Both the position numbers and the translations under genes were made by a program. Positions 11,713-20,024 of a DNA stretch of 64,000 nucleotides are shown in pieces. How positions within the stretch are numbered: the first letter of the stretch is position 1; every line of letters starts with the position of its first letter. The stretch is taken from contig NZ_JARZHG010000015.1 in NCBI RefSeq assembly GCF_029946505.1, forward strand, positions 62,001 to 126,000, given 5' to 3'. The stretch is from Polyangium sp. y55x31. GTDB lineage: Bacteria > Myxococcota_A > Polyangia > Polyangiales > Polyangiaceae. The notes beneath the pieces were generated by a model, which did not search any database, had not been told where the DNA came from, and saw nothing but the letters and a program-made list of their open reading frames with translations.

Positions 11713-12090
11713 ATGTCGATCGCCCAAAGCTACCGGATTCGGCTCGAAGGGATCCGGTTCCGCGCGCGCCATGGCGTCTCGCGGGCCGAACGCGGCTTGC
11801 CGCAGGACTTCGTCGTCCATGTCGAGGTCGCGCTCCCCGTTGCGACTCTGCCCCGGACGGACAGCCTCGCGAAGGTCTTCGACTACGACGGCCTGGCGAA
11901 CCTCGTCGTCGACGAGGGCACGCGCGCCTCGTACAAGCTGCTCGAAATTCTCGCCGAGCGCCTCATCACGCGCATCCTCGCCGACACGCCTGCGGTCGCC
12001 GTCACCGTGCAGGTCAAGAAGTTCGGCCCGCCCACGTCGGTCTCGGTCGACGCGGTCTCCGTCGAGCTCTCGGCGACGCGCCCCGCCTAG
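11713..12090 (+). CDS. folB: Dihydroneopterin aldolase (FolB family)
   Basis: A 125-residue protein of normal FolB length. FolB converts 7,8-dihydroneopterin to 6-hydroxymethyl-dihydropterin plus glycolaldehyde in folate synthesis and works as a cytoplasmic homo-octamer. Recognisable features are the N-terminal strand RIRLEGIRFRARHGVSRAER (family: hx-GxxxxxGVxxxEr), DYDGLANLVV in the D-Y-x-x-(V/L) region, YKLLEILAERLI with the conserved catalytic-site glutamate, and the closing strand VTVQVKKFGPP. It is not adjacent to folP, folK or folE; folE is 44 kb away in this window. A weak ribosome site precedes ATG 11713. Confidence 0.88.
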   Translation: MSIAQSYRIRLEGIRFRARHGVSRAERGLPQDFVVHVEVALPVATLPRTDSLAKVFDYDGLANLVVDEGTRASYKLLEILAERLITRILADTPAVAVTVQVKKFGPPTSVSVDAVSVELSATRPA

Positions 12091-12093
12091 CCC

Positions 12094-12196
12094 TGCATCG
12101 ACCGCATCGCGGTCGATGCACCCTCGGTCCAGGGCTGCGCCCTGGTCCGGGTCGAGGGGTGGACAACCCCTCGTCGGGCCCGGGGTGAAACCCCGG
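12094..12196. repeat. Array of four consecutive short-loop hairpins
   Basis: Starting three bases after the folB stop: (1) 12-bp stem 12094-12105/12109-12120 with loop ATC; (2) CCAGGGC/GCCCTGG 12129-12145 with loop TGC; (3) CGAGGGGT/ACCCCTCG 12153-12173 with loop GGACA; (4) CCGGGGT/ACCCCGG 12180-12196 with loop GAA. All stems are perfect. The array resembles a REP-like cluster more than a single terminator, and a similar four-hairpin array is at 19921-20024. No U tract follows. Confidence 0.7.
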
Positions 12197-12249
12197 CGCT
12201 ACACTACCCTGTAACATCCCACTCTCCCGCGAGCGGCCTATCATGGGCC

Positions 12250-13647
12250 ATGCTTCGCCTCTCGCTCCTCGTGGCTCCGCTCGCGCTCCTCGCCCTCGCT
12301 TGCTCTGGTGAGGACGTAACACCCTCCGTCAAACCCACCCCGCGCGCCTGGGACAAACTCGCCACCCCGAGTGACGTCGCGCTCGGCTCCGTGCGTGGCT
12401 TCACGCAGGCGCGCGGCATCATCCACAGCCACTCGCCCTACTCGCACGACGCGTGCGACGGCAAAGGCCTCGACGAGAGCGGCGCCCCGCGCGTGGACTG
12501 CGTCGCGAACCTTCGCCGCGGCATGTGCGACGCCGCCGAGGACTACGTCTTCCTCACCGACCACGCTGCTCACATGGCGGATGCCGAGTTCTCCTCGTTG
12601 CTCTTCATCCAGCCTGGCGACGAGCCTGTCCTCGGCGCGGACGGCACGCCCATCGGCAACTACGTCGCGTGTGGTGACGGCCGCCGCGTCCTCGTCACTG
12701 CGGGCAACGAGAACACCTTCATGTCGGCCGGCCTCGAACGCCACCTCCCTGGCGACCCGGAGATGCGCCGCGCGCTCTACGAGGGCGAGACCACGGCCAC
12801 CGTCGATGCGATGCATGAAGCGGGCGCCCTCGTCTTCGTCGCGCACACCGAGTCCCGCACGCCCGAGTGGCTCTCTTCGATGCCTTACGACGGCATCGAG
12901 GTCTACAACGTCCACGCGGCCATCGACCCTGACATCCGCCGCGACTACCTCGGCCTCGAGGCCTATGGCGGGGGCGCCTCCATCCTCCCGTTCACTCGCC
13001 AGGACGAGGAAGGCCCGCAGCCCGACCTCGCGTTCCTCGGCTTCTTCGAAGAACTGCCCATCTACGGCGAGCGCTGGGACGCCTTGCTCGCCACGCGAAA
13101 GGTCACGGGCATCGCGGGCACCGACGTCCACGAAAACAGCTTCCCGGGCATGCTCCGCGACGGCGAGCGTGGCGACAGCTACCGCCGCCTCATGCGGTGG
13201 TTCTCGAACATCGCGCTCGTCGATGGCCCGATCACGCCGATTTCGGTCAAGGCTGCGCTTGCCGCCGGCCGGAGCTACGTCGCGTTCGAGATCCTCGGCG
13301 CGCCGTCCGGTTTTGATTTTCATGCCGAGACAAACGGCTCCATCGTTGAAATGGGTGGGGATGCATCCGTCGGCGCGACAATCGTGGCCCGCGCTCCCAA
13401 GGTTCATAACCTCGATCCTGCTGTCAATGCGCCGACGATTTCCATGCGCCTGCTCCGCATCGATGCGTCTGGCACCACGATCGCGGCCGAGGGCGACACG
13501 ATCCGCCTCGAGAATGCGCCGCCCGGCGTGTATCGCGTCGAGGTCCGCATCCTTCCGACGCACCTCCGCCCGCACGTCGGCGACACCGGCGAGTCGTACA
13601 TCCGCGAGCGCTTGTGGCTCCTTGCCAATCCGATCCGCATTTCCTGA
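12250..13647 (+). CDS. PHP-domain lipoprotein (putative metal-dependent phosphoesterase)
   Basis: A 465-residue protein with a signal peptide and lipobox (LALACSGED), so it is exported and probably anchored to the membrane. The mature part shows PHP-superfamily metal motifs in order: IIHSHSPYSHD (HxH) near residue 58, FLTDHAAHM (DH) near 103, FVAHTESR in the middle, and GTDVHEN (DxH) near 290. PHP enzymes are di- or tri-metal phosphoesterases. Exported PHP lipoproteins are known in myxobacteria, but the substrate is unknown. The C-terminal ~120 residues form a beta-rich domain (VARAPKVHNL, GVYRVEVRI) that could bind carbohydrate. It is monocistronic and preceded by the hairpin array. Confidence 0.82.
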   Translation: MLRLSLLVAPLALLALACSGEDVTPSVKPTPRAWDKLATPSDVALGSVRGFTQARGIIHSHSPYSHDACDGKGLDESGAPRVDCVANLRRGMCDAAEDYVFLTDHAAHMADAEFSSLLFIQPGDEPVLGADGTPIGNYVACGDGRRVLVTAGNENTFMSAGLERHLPGDPEMRRALYEGETTATVDAMHEAGALVFVAHTESRTPEWLSSMPYDGIEVYNVHAAIDPDIRRDYLGLEAYGGGASILPFTRQDEEGPQPDLAFLGFFEELPIYGERWDALLATRKVTGIAGTDVHENSFPGMLRDGERGDSYRRLMRWFSNIALVDGPITPISVKAALAAGRSYVAFEILGAPSGFDFHAETNGSIVEMGGDASVGATIVARAPKVHNLDPAVNAPTISMRLLRIDASGTTIAAEGDTIRLENAPPGVYRVEVRILPTHLRPHVGDTGESYIRERLWLLANPIRIS

Positions 13648-13714
13648 AGCCAAAGCGAGGTCGTCTGCCCGAACAAAACCCGAGGGATCGTGGCCGAGAC
13701 ATCGGGAAAAACGA

Positions 13715-13723
13715 TGGTATGCT
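13715..13723 (+). promoter_or_regulatory. Extended -10 promoter of the nhaR-like gene
   Basis: TGGTATGCT (TG-N-TATGCT) ends only nine bases before the GTG at 13733, so transcription would begin at about 13730. This predicts a leaderless or nearly leaderless mRNA; no Shine-Dalgarno sequence is present upstream of that GTG. Confidence 0.45.
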
Positions 13724-13732
13724 GAGCCCACT

Positions 13733-14632
13733 GTGGAGTGGCTCAACTATCATCATCTTCTTTATTTCTGGGTCGTCGCGCGAGAAGGCAGCATCGCGCG
13801 GGCGAGCCAGGAGCTACGGCTCGCCCAGCCCACGATCAGCGGACAGATTCGCGCCCTCGAAGAGGCGCTCGGGGAAAAGCTCTTCGCGCGCAGCGGCCGG
13901 CACCTCGTCCTCACCGAGGTCGGGCGCGTCGTTTATCGTTATGCCGACGACATCTTCTCGCTCGGCCGCGAGCTGCTCGACACGGTCAAAGGCCGCCCGA
14001 CCGGCAGGCCGCTCCGGTTCGTGGTGGGCATCGCGGACGTCCTGCCCAAGCTCATCGCGCACCGCCTGCTCGAACCGGCGCTCGGCCTCGAAGAGCCCGT
14101 CCGTATGGTTTGTCGCGAGGACAAGGCGGATCGCCTGATTGCCGAGCTCGCCCTCCACAACCTCGACATGGTGATCACCGACGCCCCGCTCGGGCCCGGC
14201 ATGAAGATCAAGGCGTACAGCCATTTGCTCGGCGAATGCGGGGTGAGCTTCTTCGCCGCGCCCTCGGTCACGCTCGACGCGCGGAGGTCTTTCCCGGGCG
14301 TGCTCGACGGCGCGCCATTCCTTTTGCCCGCCGAGGGCACCACGCTCCGCCGCTCGCTCGAGCAATGGTTCGAATCCGAGCGCATCCGGCCGCGCGTCGT
14401 GGGCGAGTTCGACGACAGCGCGCTGATCAAGGTCTTCGGCCAGGCCGGCGCGGGCGTGCTCGTCGCGCCTTCGGTCATCGAACAGGAAGTCCAGGCCCAG
14501 TACGACCTTCGCGTCATCGGCCGGACCGACGCCGTGAAGGAGCGCTTTTACGCGATCACGGGCGAGCGAAAAATCAAGAATCCCGCCACGAGCGCGGTCG
14601 CCAACGCCGCGCGAAAACGCGTCTTCGGCTGA
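13733..14632 (+). CDS. nhaR: LysR-family regulator, NhaR-like
   Basis: A 299-residue LysR regulator (E. coli NhaR is 301). The N-terminal winged helix WLNYHHLLYFWVVAREGS, then QPTISGQIRALEEALGEKLF, and the NhaR-typical VYRYADDIFSLGRELLD and GECGVSFFAAP identify the NhaR branch, which in enterobacteria responds to sodium and activates nhaA. The effector domain occupies ~90-295. The GTG start at 13733 is chosen because homologues begin at this Leu-Asn-Tyr and because the extended -10 box is just upstream. No Na+/H+ antiporter gene is adjacent, so its target here is unknown; some NhaR relatives control stress or biofilm genes instead. Confidence 0.85.
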   Translation: MEWLNYHHLLYFWVVAREGSIARASQELRLAQPTISGQIRALEEALGEKLFARSGRHLVLTEVGRVVYRYADDIFSLGRELLDTVKGRPTGRPLRFVVGIADVLPKLIAHRLLEPALGLEEPVRMVCREDKADRLIAELALHNLDMVITDAPLGPGMKIKAYSHLLGECGVSFFAAPSVTLDARRSFPGVLDGAPFLLPAEGTTLRRSLEQWFESERIRPRVVGEFDDSALIKVFGQAGAGVLVAPSVIEQEVQAQYDLRVIGRTDAVKERFYAITGERKIKNPATSAVANAARKRVFG

Positions 14633-14647
14633 ACCCGCCCGCTCATT

Positions 14648-16258
14648 TCACGTTCGCGCGAAATACCGCTCCACCGCCTCCACGAGCCCCTCCATCGTGC
14701 TCGTCTCCGCCGTCACGGCGACCTCGATCCCCCGCGCCCGCGCGCTCTCCGTCGTGATCTCTCCAATGCTCGCCACCGTCACGCCGGAGAGCAGCGCGCC
14801 CGCGCGCGCCCCGAGCGCCGACACGAGCCCTTCCACCGTGCTCGTCGCCGAAAGCAGGACCACGTCGATCGATTTTTCCTCGAATCGCTGCACGAGCTCC
14901 GCCGTCCGCTCGGGCCCTGCCTTGCGCGTCTCGTACACCGGCACGACCCGCACCTCGCAGCCCGCCGCCCGCAGCATCTCGGGCAACGCCTCCCGCGCCA
15001 CGAGCGCGCGCGGGATCACCACCCGCACAATCTCATTGCCTAACAAACGTTTCCGGATTTCCTCGTCCGCCAGGATCGCGCCCGCCAATCCCTCGCCGCG
15101 AAAATCCGCCGGCACGATGTCCGCGCGAATTCCCCTGGAGAGCAGCGCCGCCGACGTCCCCGTCCCGATCGCCGCCACCTTCGCGCGGCCAAACGCTCGC
15201 GCGTCGAGGCCCTTCTCTGCGAGCGCCTCGAACAGCCGCTCCACGCCATTCTCGCTGGTGAACGCCACCACGTCCCAGGCGCCGAGCTCCGAAACGAGCG
15301 CCGTCACCGCCGAAGCGTCCGGCGGCGGACCGATCTCGATCGCCGGCCACACGTAGGGCTCGGCTCCTCGCTGCCGGAGCCGCTTCGCCACCGATTGCGC
15401 TTGACCCCGCGGCCTGAGCACGACCACGCGTTTCCCGAACAACGGCCGCGTATCGAACCAGCGCAGCGCCTCCCGCCGCGTGGCCACTGCCCCGACGAGC
15501 ACGATCCCCGGGCTCCCGAGCCCTTCCGCGCGCGCCTTCGCCGCGATCTCCGCGACCGTCCCCGTCACGACCCGCTGCTCGGCCCGCGTCCCCCACTGGA
15601 TCACGGCTGCCGGCGTCTCCGGCGCGCGCTTCGAAGGCCCGAGCAAGCCCGCCACGACCTCTTCCAGGTTGTGCATCCCCATCAGCACGCAAATCGTGCC
15701 TTTCACGCTGGCGAGCTCCGACCAGTCGTATCCCGCGCCCGATCGCATCGTCCCGCTCACGATCGTCACGCTCGACGCGAGGTCCCGGTGCGTCAGGGAA
15801 AACCCTGCATACGCCGTCGCCGCGAGCGGCGAGCACACGCCGGGCACCACCTCGAACGGCACGCCGGCGCGCGCGAGCGCCTCCGCCTCCTCCGAGCCTC
15901 GCCCGAACAGGTACGGATCGCCGCCTTTCAGCCGCACCACGCTCTTTCCTTCGCGCCCGAGCCGCACGAGCTCCGCCTCGATCGCCTCCTGCTTCGCTTG
16001 CTTCGAGGCTCGATCCGCGCCGCGCTTGCCCACGGGCATCACCACCGCATCGGGCCGAACGCGCAAAAGCAAGGCCGGATGAATGAGCTCATCGTGCAGC
16101 ACGACCTCGGCGCTCGATAGAAGCTCGGCCCCACGCTCGGTCAAAAGTCCAGGATCTCCGGGGCCCCCGCCCACCAGGTACACCGTCCCGGGCGCGGCGG
16201 CACGTGCCGCGGATCGCGTGAATTCCCCGCCTTCTTCGCCTTCTGACCGATTTTTCAT
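14648..16258 (-). CDS. cobA-hemD: Uroporphyrinogen-III C-methyltransferase / uroporphyrinogen-III synthase fusion
   Basis: A 536-residue bifunctional enzyme. The N-terminal half (~25-265) is a SUMT/CobA methyltransferase: VYLVGGGPGDPGLLT, SVVRLKGGDPYLFGRG, VVPGVCSPLAATAYAG, and CVLMGMHNLEEV. It makes precorrin-2 from uroporphyrinogen III using two SAM, the entry to siroheme and cobalamin. The C-terminal half (~280-530) is HemD, which closes hydroxymethylbilane to uroporphyrinogen III: VVVLRPRGQAQSVAKRL, DVVAFTSENGVERLFE, and DVVLLSATSTVEGL. Putting HemD and SUMT together channels product into the corrin branch. The ATG at 16258 has GGGGA upstream. It is divergent from the GAF gene. Confidence 0.93.
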   Translation of the reverse strand: MKNRSEGEEGGEFTRSAARAAAPGTVYLVGGGPGDPGLLTERGAELLSSAEVVLHDELIHPALLLRVRPDAVVMPVGKRGADRASKQAKQEAIEAELVRLGREGKSVVRLKGGDPYLFGRGSEEAEALARAGVPFEVVPGVCSPLAATAYAGFSLTHRDLASSVTIVSGTMRSGAGYDWSELASVKGTICVLMGMHNLEEVVAGLLGPSKRAPETPAAVIQWGTRAEQRVVTGTVAEIAAKARAEGLGSPGIVLVGAVATRREALRWFDTRPLFGKRVVVLRPRGQAQSVAKRLRQRGAEPYVWPAIEIGPPPDASAVTALVSELGAWDVVAFTSENGVERLFEALAEKGLDARAFGRAKVAAIGTGTSAALLSRGIRADIVPADFRGEGLAGAILADEEIRKRLLGNEIVRVVIPRALVAREALPEMLRAAGCEVRVVPVYETRKAGPERTAELVQRFEEKSIDVVLLSATSTVEGLVSALGARAGALLSGVTVASIGEITTESARARGIEVAVTAETSTMEGLVEAVERYFART

Positions 16259-16300
16259 GATCCCCGCGCGGCCTTTCGTCTTCACCTGATTGCCATATCC

Positions 16301-16328
16301 TTGACACAATGCGCAATTCGCCTAGATT
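16301..16328 (+). promoter_or_regulatory. Sigma-70 promoter of the GAF-domain gene
   Basis: TTGACA (16301-16306), 16-base spacer, TAGATT (16323-16328). Expected transcription start near 16335, about 36 bases before the ATG at 16371. The region 16259-16370 also contains the start region of the divergent cobA-hemD. Confidence 0.7.
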
Positions 16329-16370
16329 CCGCCCATCACATCCCTTCCTCGCTCAGGGATCTTTTGCTGT

Positions 16371-17144
16371 ATGCGATCCATCAAGCTGCTCACCGAGCCC
16401 AGCGCGGGCGTCGTCGATCGATGGTACGTGTCCGATGGGGCGACGGCGGTCGGTCCTGTCGGCATCGAGCTCATCGCGCGGGGCCTCGAGGCGGGAAAGG
16501 TGCCGCTGGAGAGCTACGTTCGTCACGAGGCGTGGAAGGTGTGGCGACCTCTCTCGGAGCTCGCGGTGGTCTCGGTCGACTCCGCGGCGCCCACGCCGCC
16601 CTACCATCCTCGCCCCCCGGAGACCATCCCGGGCGGCGCGGGTGACGACATCACGCAGCCTGGTCGGCCCGTCTTTCCGGACGAGGTGATGCCCCAGGAC
16701 GTCCTCGCGGGCGCGGCGGACCTCGATGACGCGCTCTTGCTCCTGTTCAACGCGGCCGTCGTGCGCACGGGGGCCGACGCGGGGCTCGTGCACGTGGTGC
16801 GTCCCGACGGAGCGGTTGTCCTGTACGCGCATGGCCCCTTCGCGCGTGACATGATCGGTGAGCGGACGAGCCTCGTGGATCCGGCGCTCGCGGCGGCGGC
16901 GGAGGGCAACACGGTCGTCGCCGAGCCGGCGCCGGGCCCGGCGGGGCAGGCCGTGCGGGATCGACTCCTGCACCTCGGCATCTCGTGCGACGCGGCGTGG
17001 ATGGTCCCCGTGCTCGCGGGCGGCCGCCTCGCCGCGGCCATCGAGCTCGGCCGCAAGGCGCCGCGCCTGCGGGCGAGTGAGCTCGCGGTCGTCGAGGCTC
17101 TCGTCGACGCCCTGTCGTACCGCGCCGATCACGACGCCTGGTGA
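16371..17144 (+). CDS. GYF_2-like plus GAF-domain protein
   Basis: A 257-residue cytoplasmic protein. Residues ~18-65 read as a GYF_2/DUF4339-type module (WYVSDGATAVGPVGIELIARG, then EAWKVWRPLSEL), a small fold thought to bind proline-rich or partner peptides. Residues ~105-255 read as a GAF domain (ALLLLFNAAVVRTGADAGLV, VPVLAGGRLAAAIELG). No output domain follows, so it may be a single-domain sensor or an adaptor for a separate kinase or GTPase. A good sigma-70 promoter is upstream. It is followed by tRNA-Cys on the other strand. The name is by domain resemblance and the function is unknown. Confidence 0.68.
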   Translation: MRSIKLLTEPSAGVVDRWYVSDGATAVGPVGIELIARGLEAGKVPLESYVRHEAWKVWRPLSELAVVSVDSAAPTPPYHPRPPETIPGGAGDDITQPGRPVFPDEVMPQDVLAGAADLDDALLLLFNAAVVRTGADAGLVHVVRPDGAVVLYAHGPFARDMIGERTSLVDPALAAAAEGNTVVAEPAPGPAGQAVRDRLLHLGISCDAAWMVPVLAGGRLAAAIELGRKAPRLRASELAVVEALVDALSYRADHDAW

Positions 17145-17181
17145 TCAAGGCCGGGAGAACCCGGCCGAACGAAGCAGTTTC

Positions 17182-17256
17182 TGGAGGTGAGGACGGGATT
17201 CGAACCCGCGTATGACGGTTTTGCAAACCGTTGCCTAACCGCTTGGCTACCTCACC
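17182..17256 (-). tRNA. tRNA-Cys (anticodon GCA), CCA encoded
   Basis: On the minus strand GGTGAGG (17256-17250) pairs with CCTCACC (17192-17186). The discriminator is U (17185), the identity base for tRNA-Cys, and CCA is encoded at 17184-17182. The anticodon arm ACGGT-TTGCAAA-ACCGT gives GCA. The T loop GGTTCGAATCC is canonical. Confidence 0.97.
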
Positions 17257-17274
17257 GCGGCTGGTAGGGGCGCG

Positions 17275-17303
17275 TTTTTGCCCCATCCCGCGCCCTCTGT
17301 CAA
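17275..17303 (-). promoter_or_regulatory. Possible promoter of tRNA-Cys
   Basis: On the minus strand a perfect TTGACA (17303-17298) is followed after 17 bases by CAAAAA (17280-17275), 19 bases before the tRNA 5' end. The -10 is poor, so this is tentative. Confidence 0.35.
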
Positions 17304-17413
17304 GCGTCCGTGCACGACACCTTTCAAGTGACCTTCACTACAGTCCCTTAAACTTTTTCGGTGCCGCGCCTCGATCCGGTACGATGTCCGTGCTGGGCGA
17401 GCGGAGAACGGGC

Positions 17414-18634
17414 ATGCGTGCGATCGTCGGATGGGTCTGGGCCGCTTGCCTCCTCGCGGCGCCCTCGTTTGCCCTGGGACAGGGCATCACGTCCACGCCT
17501 CCGCGCCGTGACCAGCAGCCGGAAGCGAACCCGACGCCGAAGGCGACCAAGCCCGAGCCCGGTCCGCAGCCCTCGGGAGATGGCGCGGCCAAGGACGCGG
17601 CGAAGACCCCGCCGCCCTCGAAACCCACGCTGAAGATCGAGCTCCACGGCGGTGCCTGGCTCTTCTACTACCAGCCCTTCCAGCCTCCCGAGGAGAAGCC
17701 GTTCCTCCGGATGCACGTGGCGCACCTGAATTTCGACGGCTCGATCGGCGATTTTGGCCTCTTCTTCAACGCGAGCGTGCGCGACACCCGCATGCGCGAG
17801 TTCTACGAAGGCCCGGCCTGGGTCGAAGAAGGCTACTTTTACTACAAGCACCCGCGCGTCATGGTGAAGGTCGGCAAGTCGTACAGCCGCTTCGGCCTCT
17901 TCTGGGACAACTCGTTTTTCGGGCCCATCCATTTCTACGACGGCATCAAGCTCGACCCGAACTACGGCATCTCGATCGAGGGCAACGCGGGCAAGGAGAC
18001 GGGCCTGCGCCTCAATTATTTCGCGCAATATTACCTCGTCGACGGCCGGACGAACGGCTCGTACGTCGGCCGCGACACGATCAGCATCCCCGGCGCCAGG
18101 CGAAGGCACATCACCATCGTCCGCGCCGAGCCCGCTTATTCCTGGAACAAGGACACCTCGATCCTCCTGGGTGTGTCCGGGCAATACTTCCAGGCGGACA
18201 TCCCGGCGCTCGACAGGAAAAACAAGGACGTGCTCCGGTTCGCCGTCGACGCCACGGTCAACATCGGCCCAGTGAGCGTATGGGGCGAGGTCATGCGCCA
18301 GATGGGCCAGAGCGTCACGGACTGGCCGATCCCGCCCGTCCCCGCGACCGCCACGGCGCCCGCCGTCCCCGGCCGCGCCTCCGCGAGAAACGATTATTTC
18401 CTCGTCGGCGGCGAGGCGCGCATCTGGAAATTCGTGGCCCGCTACAACGTGAGCGGCGTGCGGTACCACGACGCCGGCGTGAGCGAGTTCATGCATCAGC
18501 CGGGTCTCGGCTACAACATGAACGACAACCTCCAGTTCCTCGTCGAATACGCGCACTGGACGCAGCACCCCGCCCCGGGCGTCGGAAAGTTCCTCGACCA
18601 GAGCGTCGCCACCACGATTCACGGATATTTTTAG
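17414..18634 (+). CDS. Porin-like outer-membrane beta-barrel protein
   Basis: A 406-residue protein. ATG 17414 gives a clean signal peptide (MRAIVGWVWAACLLAAPSFA); an in-frame ATG at 17384 would add ten residues before it. A Pro/Lys-rich linker (~25-75) leads into alternating beta strands resembling phosphate-selective porin O/P relatives: LHGGAWLFYYQPF, MHVAHLNFDGSIGDFGLFF, VMVKVGKSYSRFGLFWDN, and NYGISIEGN. The chain ends in an aromatic residue (HGYF), the usual BAM-recognition signal. It should therefore be an outer-membrane channel; the substrate is unknown. It is convergent with the MopE-like gene, 25 bp apart. Confidence 0.78.
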   Translation: MRAIVGWVWAACLLAAPSFALGQGITSTPPRRDQQPEANPTPKATKPEPGPQPSGDGAAKDAAKTPPPSKPTLKIELHGGAWLFYYQPFQPPEEKPFLRMHVAHLNFDGSIGDFGLFFNASVRDTRMREFYEGPAWVEEGYFYYKHPRVMVKVGKSYSRFGLFWDNSFFGPIHFYDGIKLDPNYGISIEGNAGKETGLRLNYFAQYYLVDGRTNGSYVGRDTISIPGARRRHITIVRAEPAYSWNKDTSILLGVSGQYFQADIPALDRKNKDVLRFAVDATVNIGPVSVWGEVMRQMGQSVTDWPIPPVPATATAPAVPGRASARNDYFLVGGEARIWKFVARYNVSGVRYHDAGVSEFMHQPGLGYNMNDNLQFLVEYAHWTQHPAPGVGKFLDQSVATTIHGYF

Positions 18635-18659
18635 GAGAGCCGCCCCCCCGGGCCGACGA

Positions 18660-19868
18660 TCACTTCACGCAGGCGCCGCTGTTCGCGCAGGCGAAGTCGT
18701 CGCAATCGACGAAGGGATTGCCGTCGTTGCTGATGCCGTCGCTGCACTCGGCGTACGAGAGCTCGTGCTGGCAGACGGTGATGCTCGGCTTGCGGCTGCA
18801 GGAGTTGTCCGCGCAATCGACGAACGTGTTGCCATTGTTGTCGACGTTGTCCGAGCACTCGGCGTCGTTCGCCTCGGGGCAGATCGTGACGTCGGGGTTC
18901 AGCGAGCAGCCGAAATCGGCGCAATCGATGAAGTTGTTGTTGTCGTCCGTCGCGCCGTTCGAGCACTCCGCGTTCGCCAGCGCCGTCCACTGGTTCGCCG
19001 GCGGCATCGGGTTCGCCGGCACGTTCGCGTCGCACACGATGATGCCCTCGCGCTGACAGCCGGGATCCTCGCAATCGGAGTACCCGTCCTTGTCGTCGTC
19101 GAGCCCGTTCGAGCAGAAGATGTTCGAATCTTCCTTGACGAGGTTCTTGCACGCCGTCACGTCCGGGTTCACGAGACAGGCATTGTCGCTGCAATCGATG
19201 AAGTTGTTGCCGTCCTCGTTCTGCCCGTTCGTGCACGCGGCGTTCGCGAGCGCCTCCCACTCGGCCTGCGTCGGCAGGGGGTTCGCCGGCTGGTCGCCCG
19301 TGCAGACGACGATGCCCTCGGCCTGGCAATCGGTGTCCAGGCAATCGCTCTTGCCGTCGCCGTCGTTGTCGATCCCGTCGGAACACCGGCCGTTCGACCA
19401 TTCACGCTTGCAGAACGCGAGCGCCTGGCACGCCGTCTCCTGGCAATCGGTTTTTCCATCCATGTCATTGTCGATCCCGTCCGAGCAGAGCGGGTTCGAC
19501 GCTTCCTGGATCTTCGCGCACGGCGCGACGCTGTCGCAGTTGAAGTCGTTGCAGTCCTTGAAGCCGTCGCAATCGTTGTCGAGGCCGTCGCTACACGCTT
19601 CCGTGGTGTTCTCGTCGCCCGTGGGCGTACACATCGTGCCGCTCGACGACGATCCGCCCGCCACGCCCGTGCTCGACGTGGTCATCCCGCCCGAGCCGCC
19701 GCCCGACGCGCCCGCGCCGCCGCCGCCCGACGCGCCGACGCCGCCCGACCCGCCTTCGCCGCCTTCGCCGCCGATCCCGGTCGTATTGCTCCCCGTCGCG
19801 CGACACGCCCCGAGCCCGAGGCCCAGAGCACCCGAAAGAATCAAAGCAACGTACGTCTTCGACTTCAT
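18660..19868 (-). CDS. Asp/Cys-repeat lipoprotein (MopE-like repeats)
   Basis: A 402-residue protein. The ATG at 19868 has GGAGACGG upstream and starts a signal peptide with lipobox LGLGAC. Residues ~30-75 are a Gly/Ser-rich low-complexity linker. The rest is about nine repeats of CSDGxDNDxDGxxDCxDxxC (CSDGIDNDMDGKTDC, CSNGLDDDKDGYSDC), the DxDxDG calcium-binding loop type of MopE, thrombospondin-3 and myxobacterial surface proteins, each with two disulfide-prone cysteines. Alternate repeats differ by a ~30-residue insert containing PANPxPxxxxWxALANAxC. It is probably a calcium-stabilised extracellular stalk; its partner is unknown. Confidence 0.82.
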   Translation of the reverse strand: MKSKTYVALILSGALGLGLGACRATGSNTTGIGGEGGEGGSGGVGASGGGGAGASGGGSGGMTTSSTGVAGGSSSSGTMCTPTGDENTTEACSDGLDNDCDGFKDCNDFNCDSVAPCAKIQEASNPLCSDGIDNDMDGKTDCQETACQALAFCKREWSNGRCSDGIDNDGDGKSDCLDTDCQAEGIVVCTGDQPANPLPTQAEWEALANAACTNGQNEDGNNFIDCSDNACLVNPDVTACKNLVKEDSNIFCSNGLDDDKDGYSDCEDPGCQREGIIVCDANVPANPMPPANQWTALANAECSNGATDDNNNFIDCADFGCSLNPDVTICPEANDAECSDNVDNNGNTFVDCADNSCSRKPSITVCQHELSYAECSDGISNDGNPFVDCDDFACANSGACVK

Positions 19869-19920
19869 GACCCGTCTCCTCGCCGCGGCCTCTTTTGCGC
19901 CACGACTAAGCTCTCGTCCC

Positions 19921-20024
19921 GAGGGGGACGCCTCGCGTCCCCCTCTCGCCCGGGCAAAGCCCGGTCGATTCACCCCCCGAGGGAAGATCGCTTCGCGATC
20001 TTCCGAGCATCGAATTCGATGCTC
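19921..20024. repeat. Second array of four short-loop hairpins
   Basis: In the 155-bp gap between the MopE-like gene and the response regulator: GAGGGGGACGC/GCGTCCCCCTC (19921-19945, loop CTC); CCGGGC/GCCCGG (19950-19964, loop AAA); GGAAGATCGC/GCGATCTTCC (19982-20004, loop TTC); and a perfect 20-base palindrome at 20005-20024 centred on GAATTC. All stems are perfect. The last overlaps the first base of the response-regulator stop codon. The organisation parallels 12094-12196. Confidence 0.7.
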
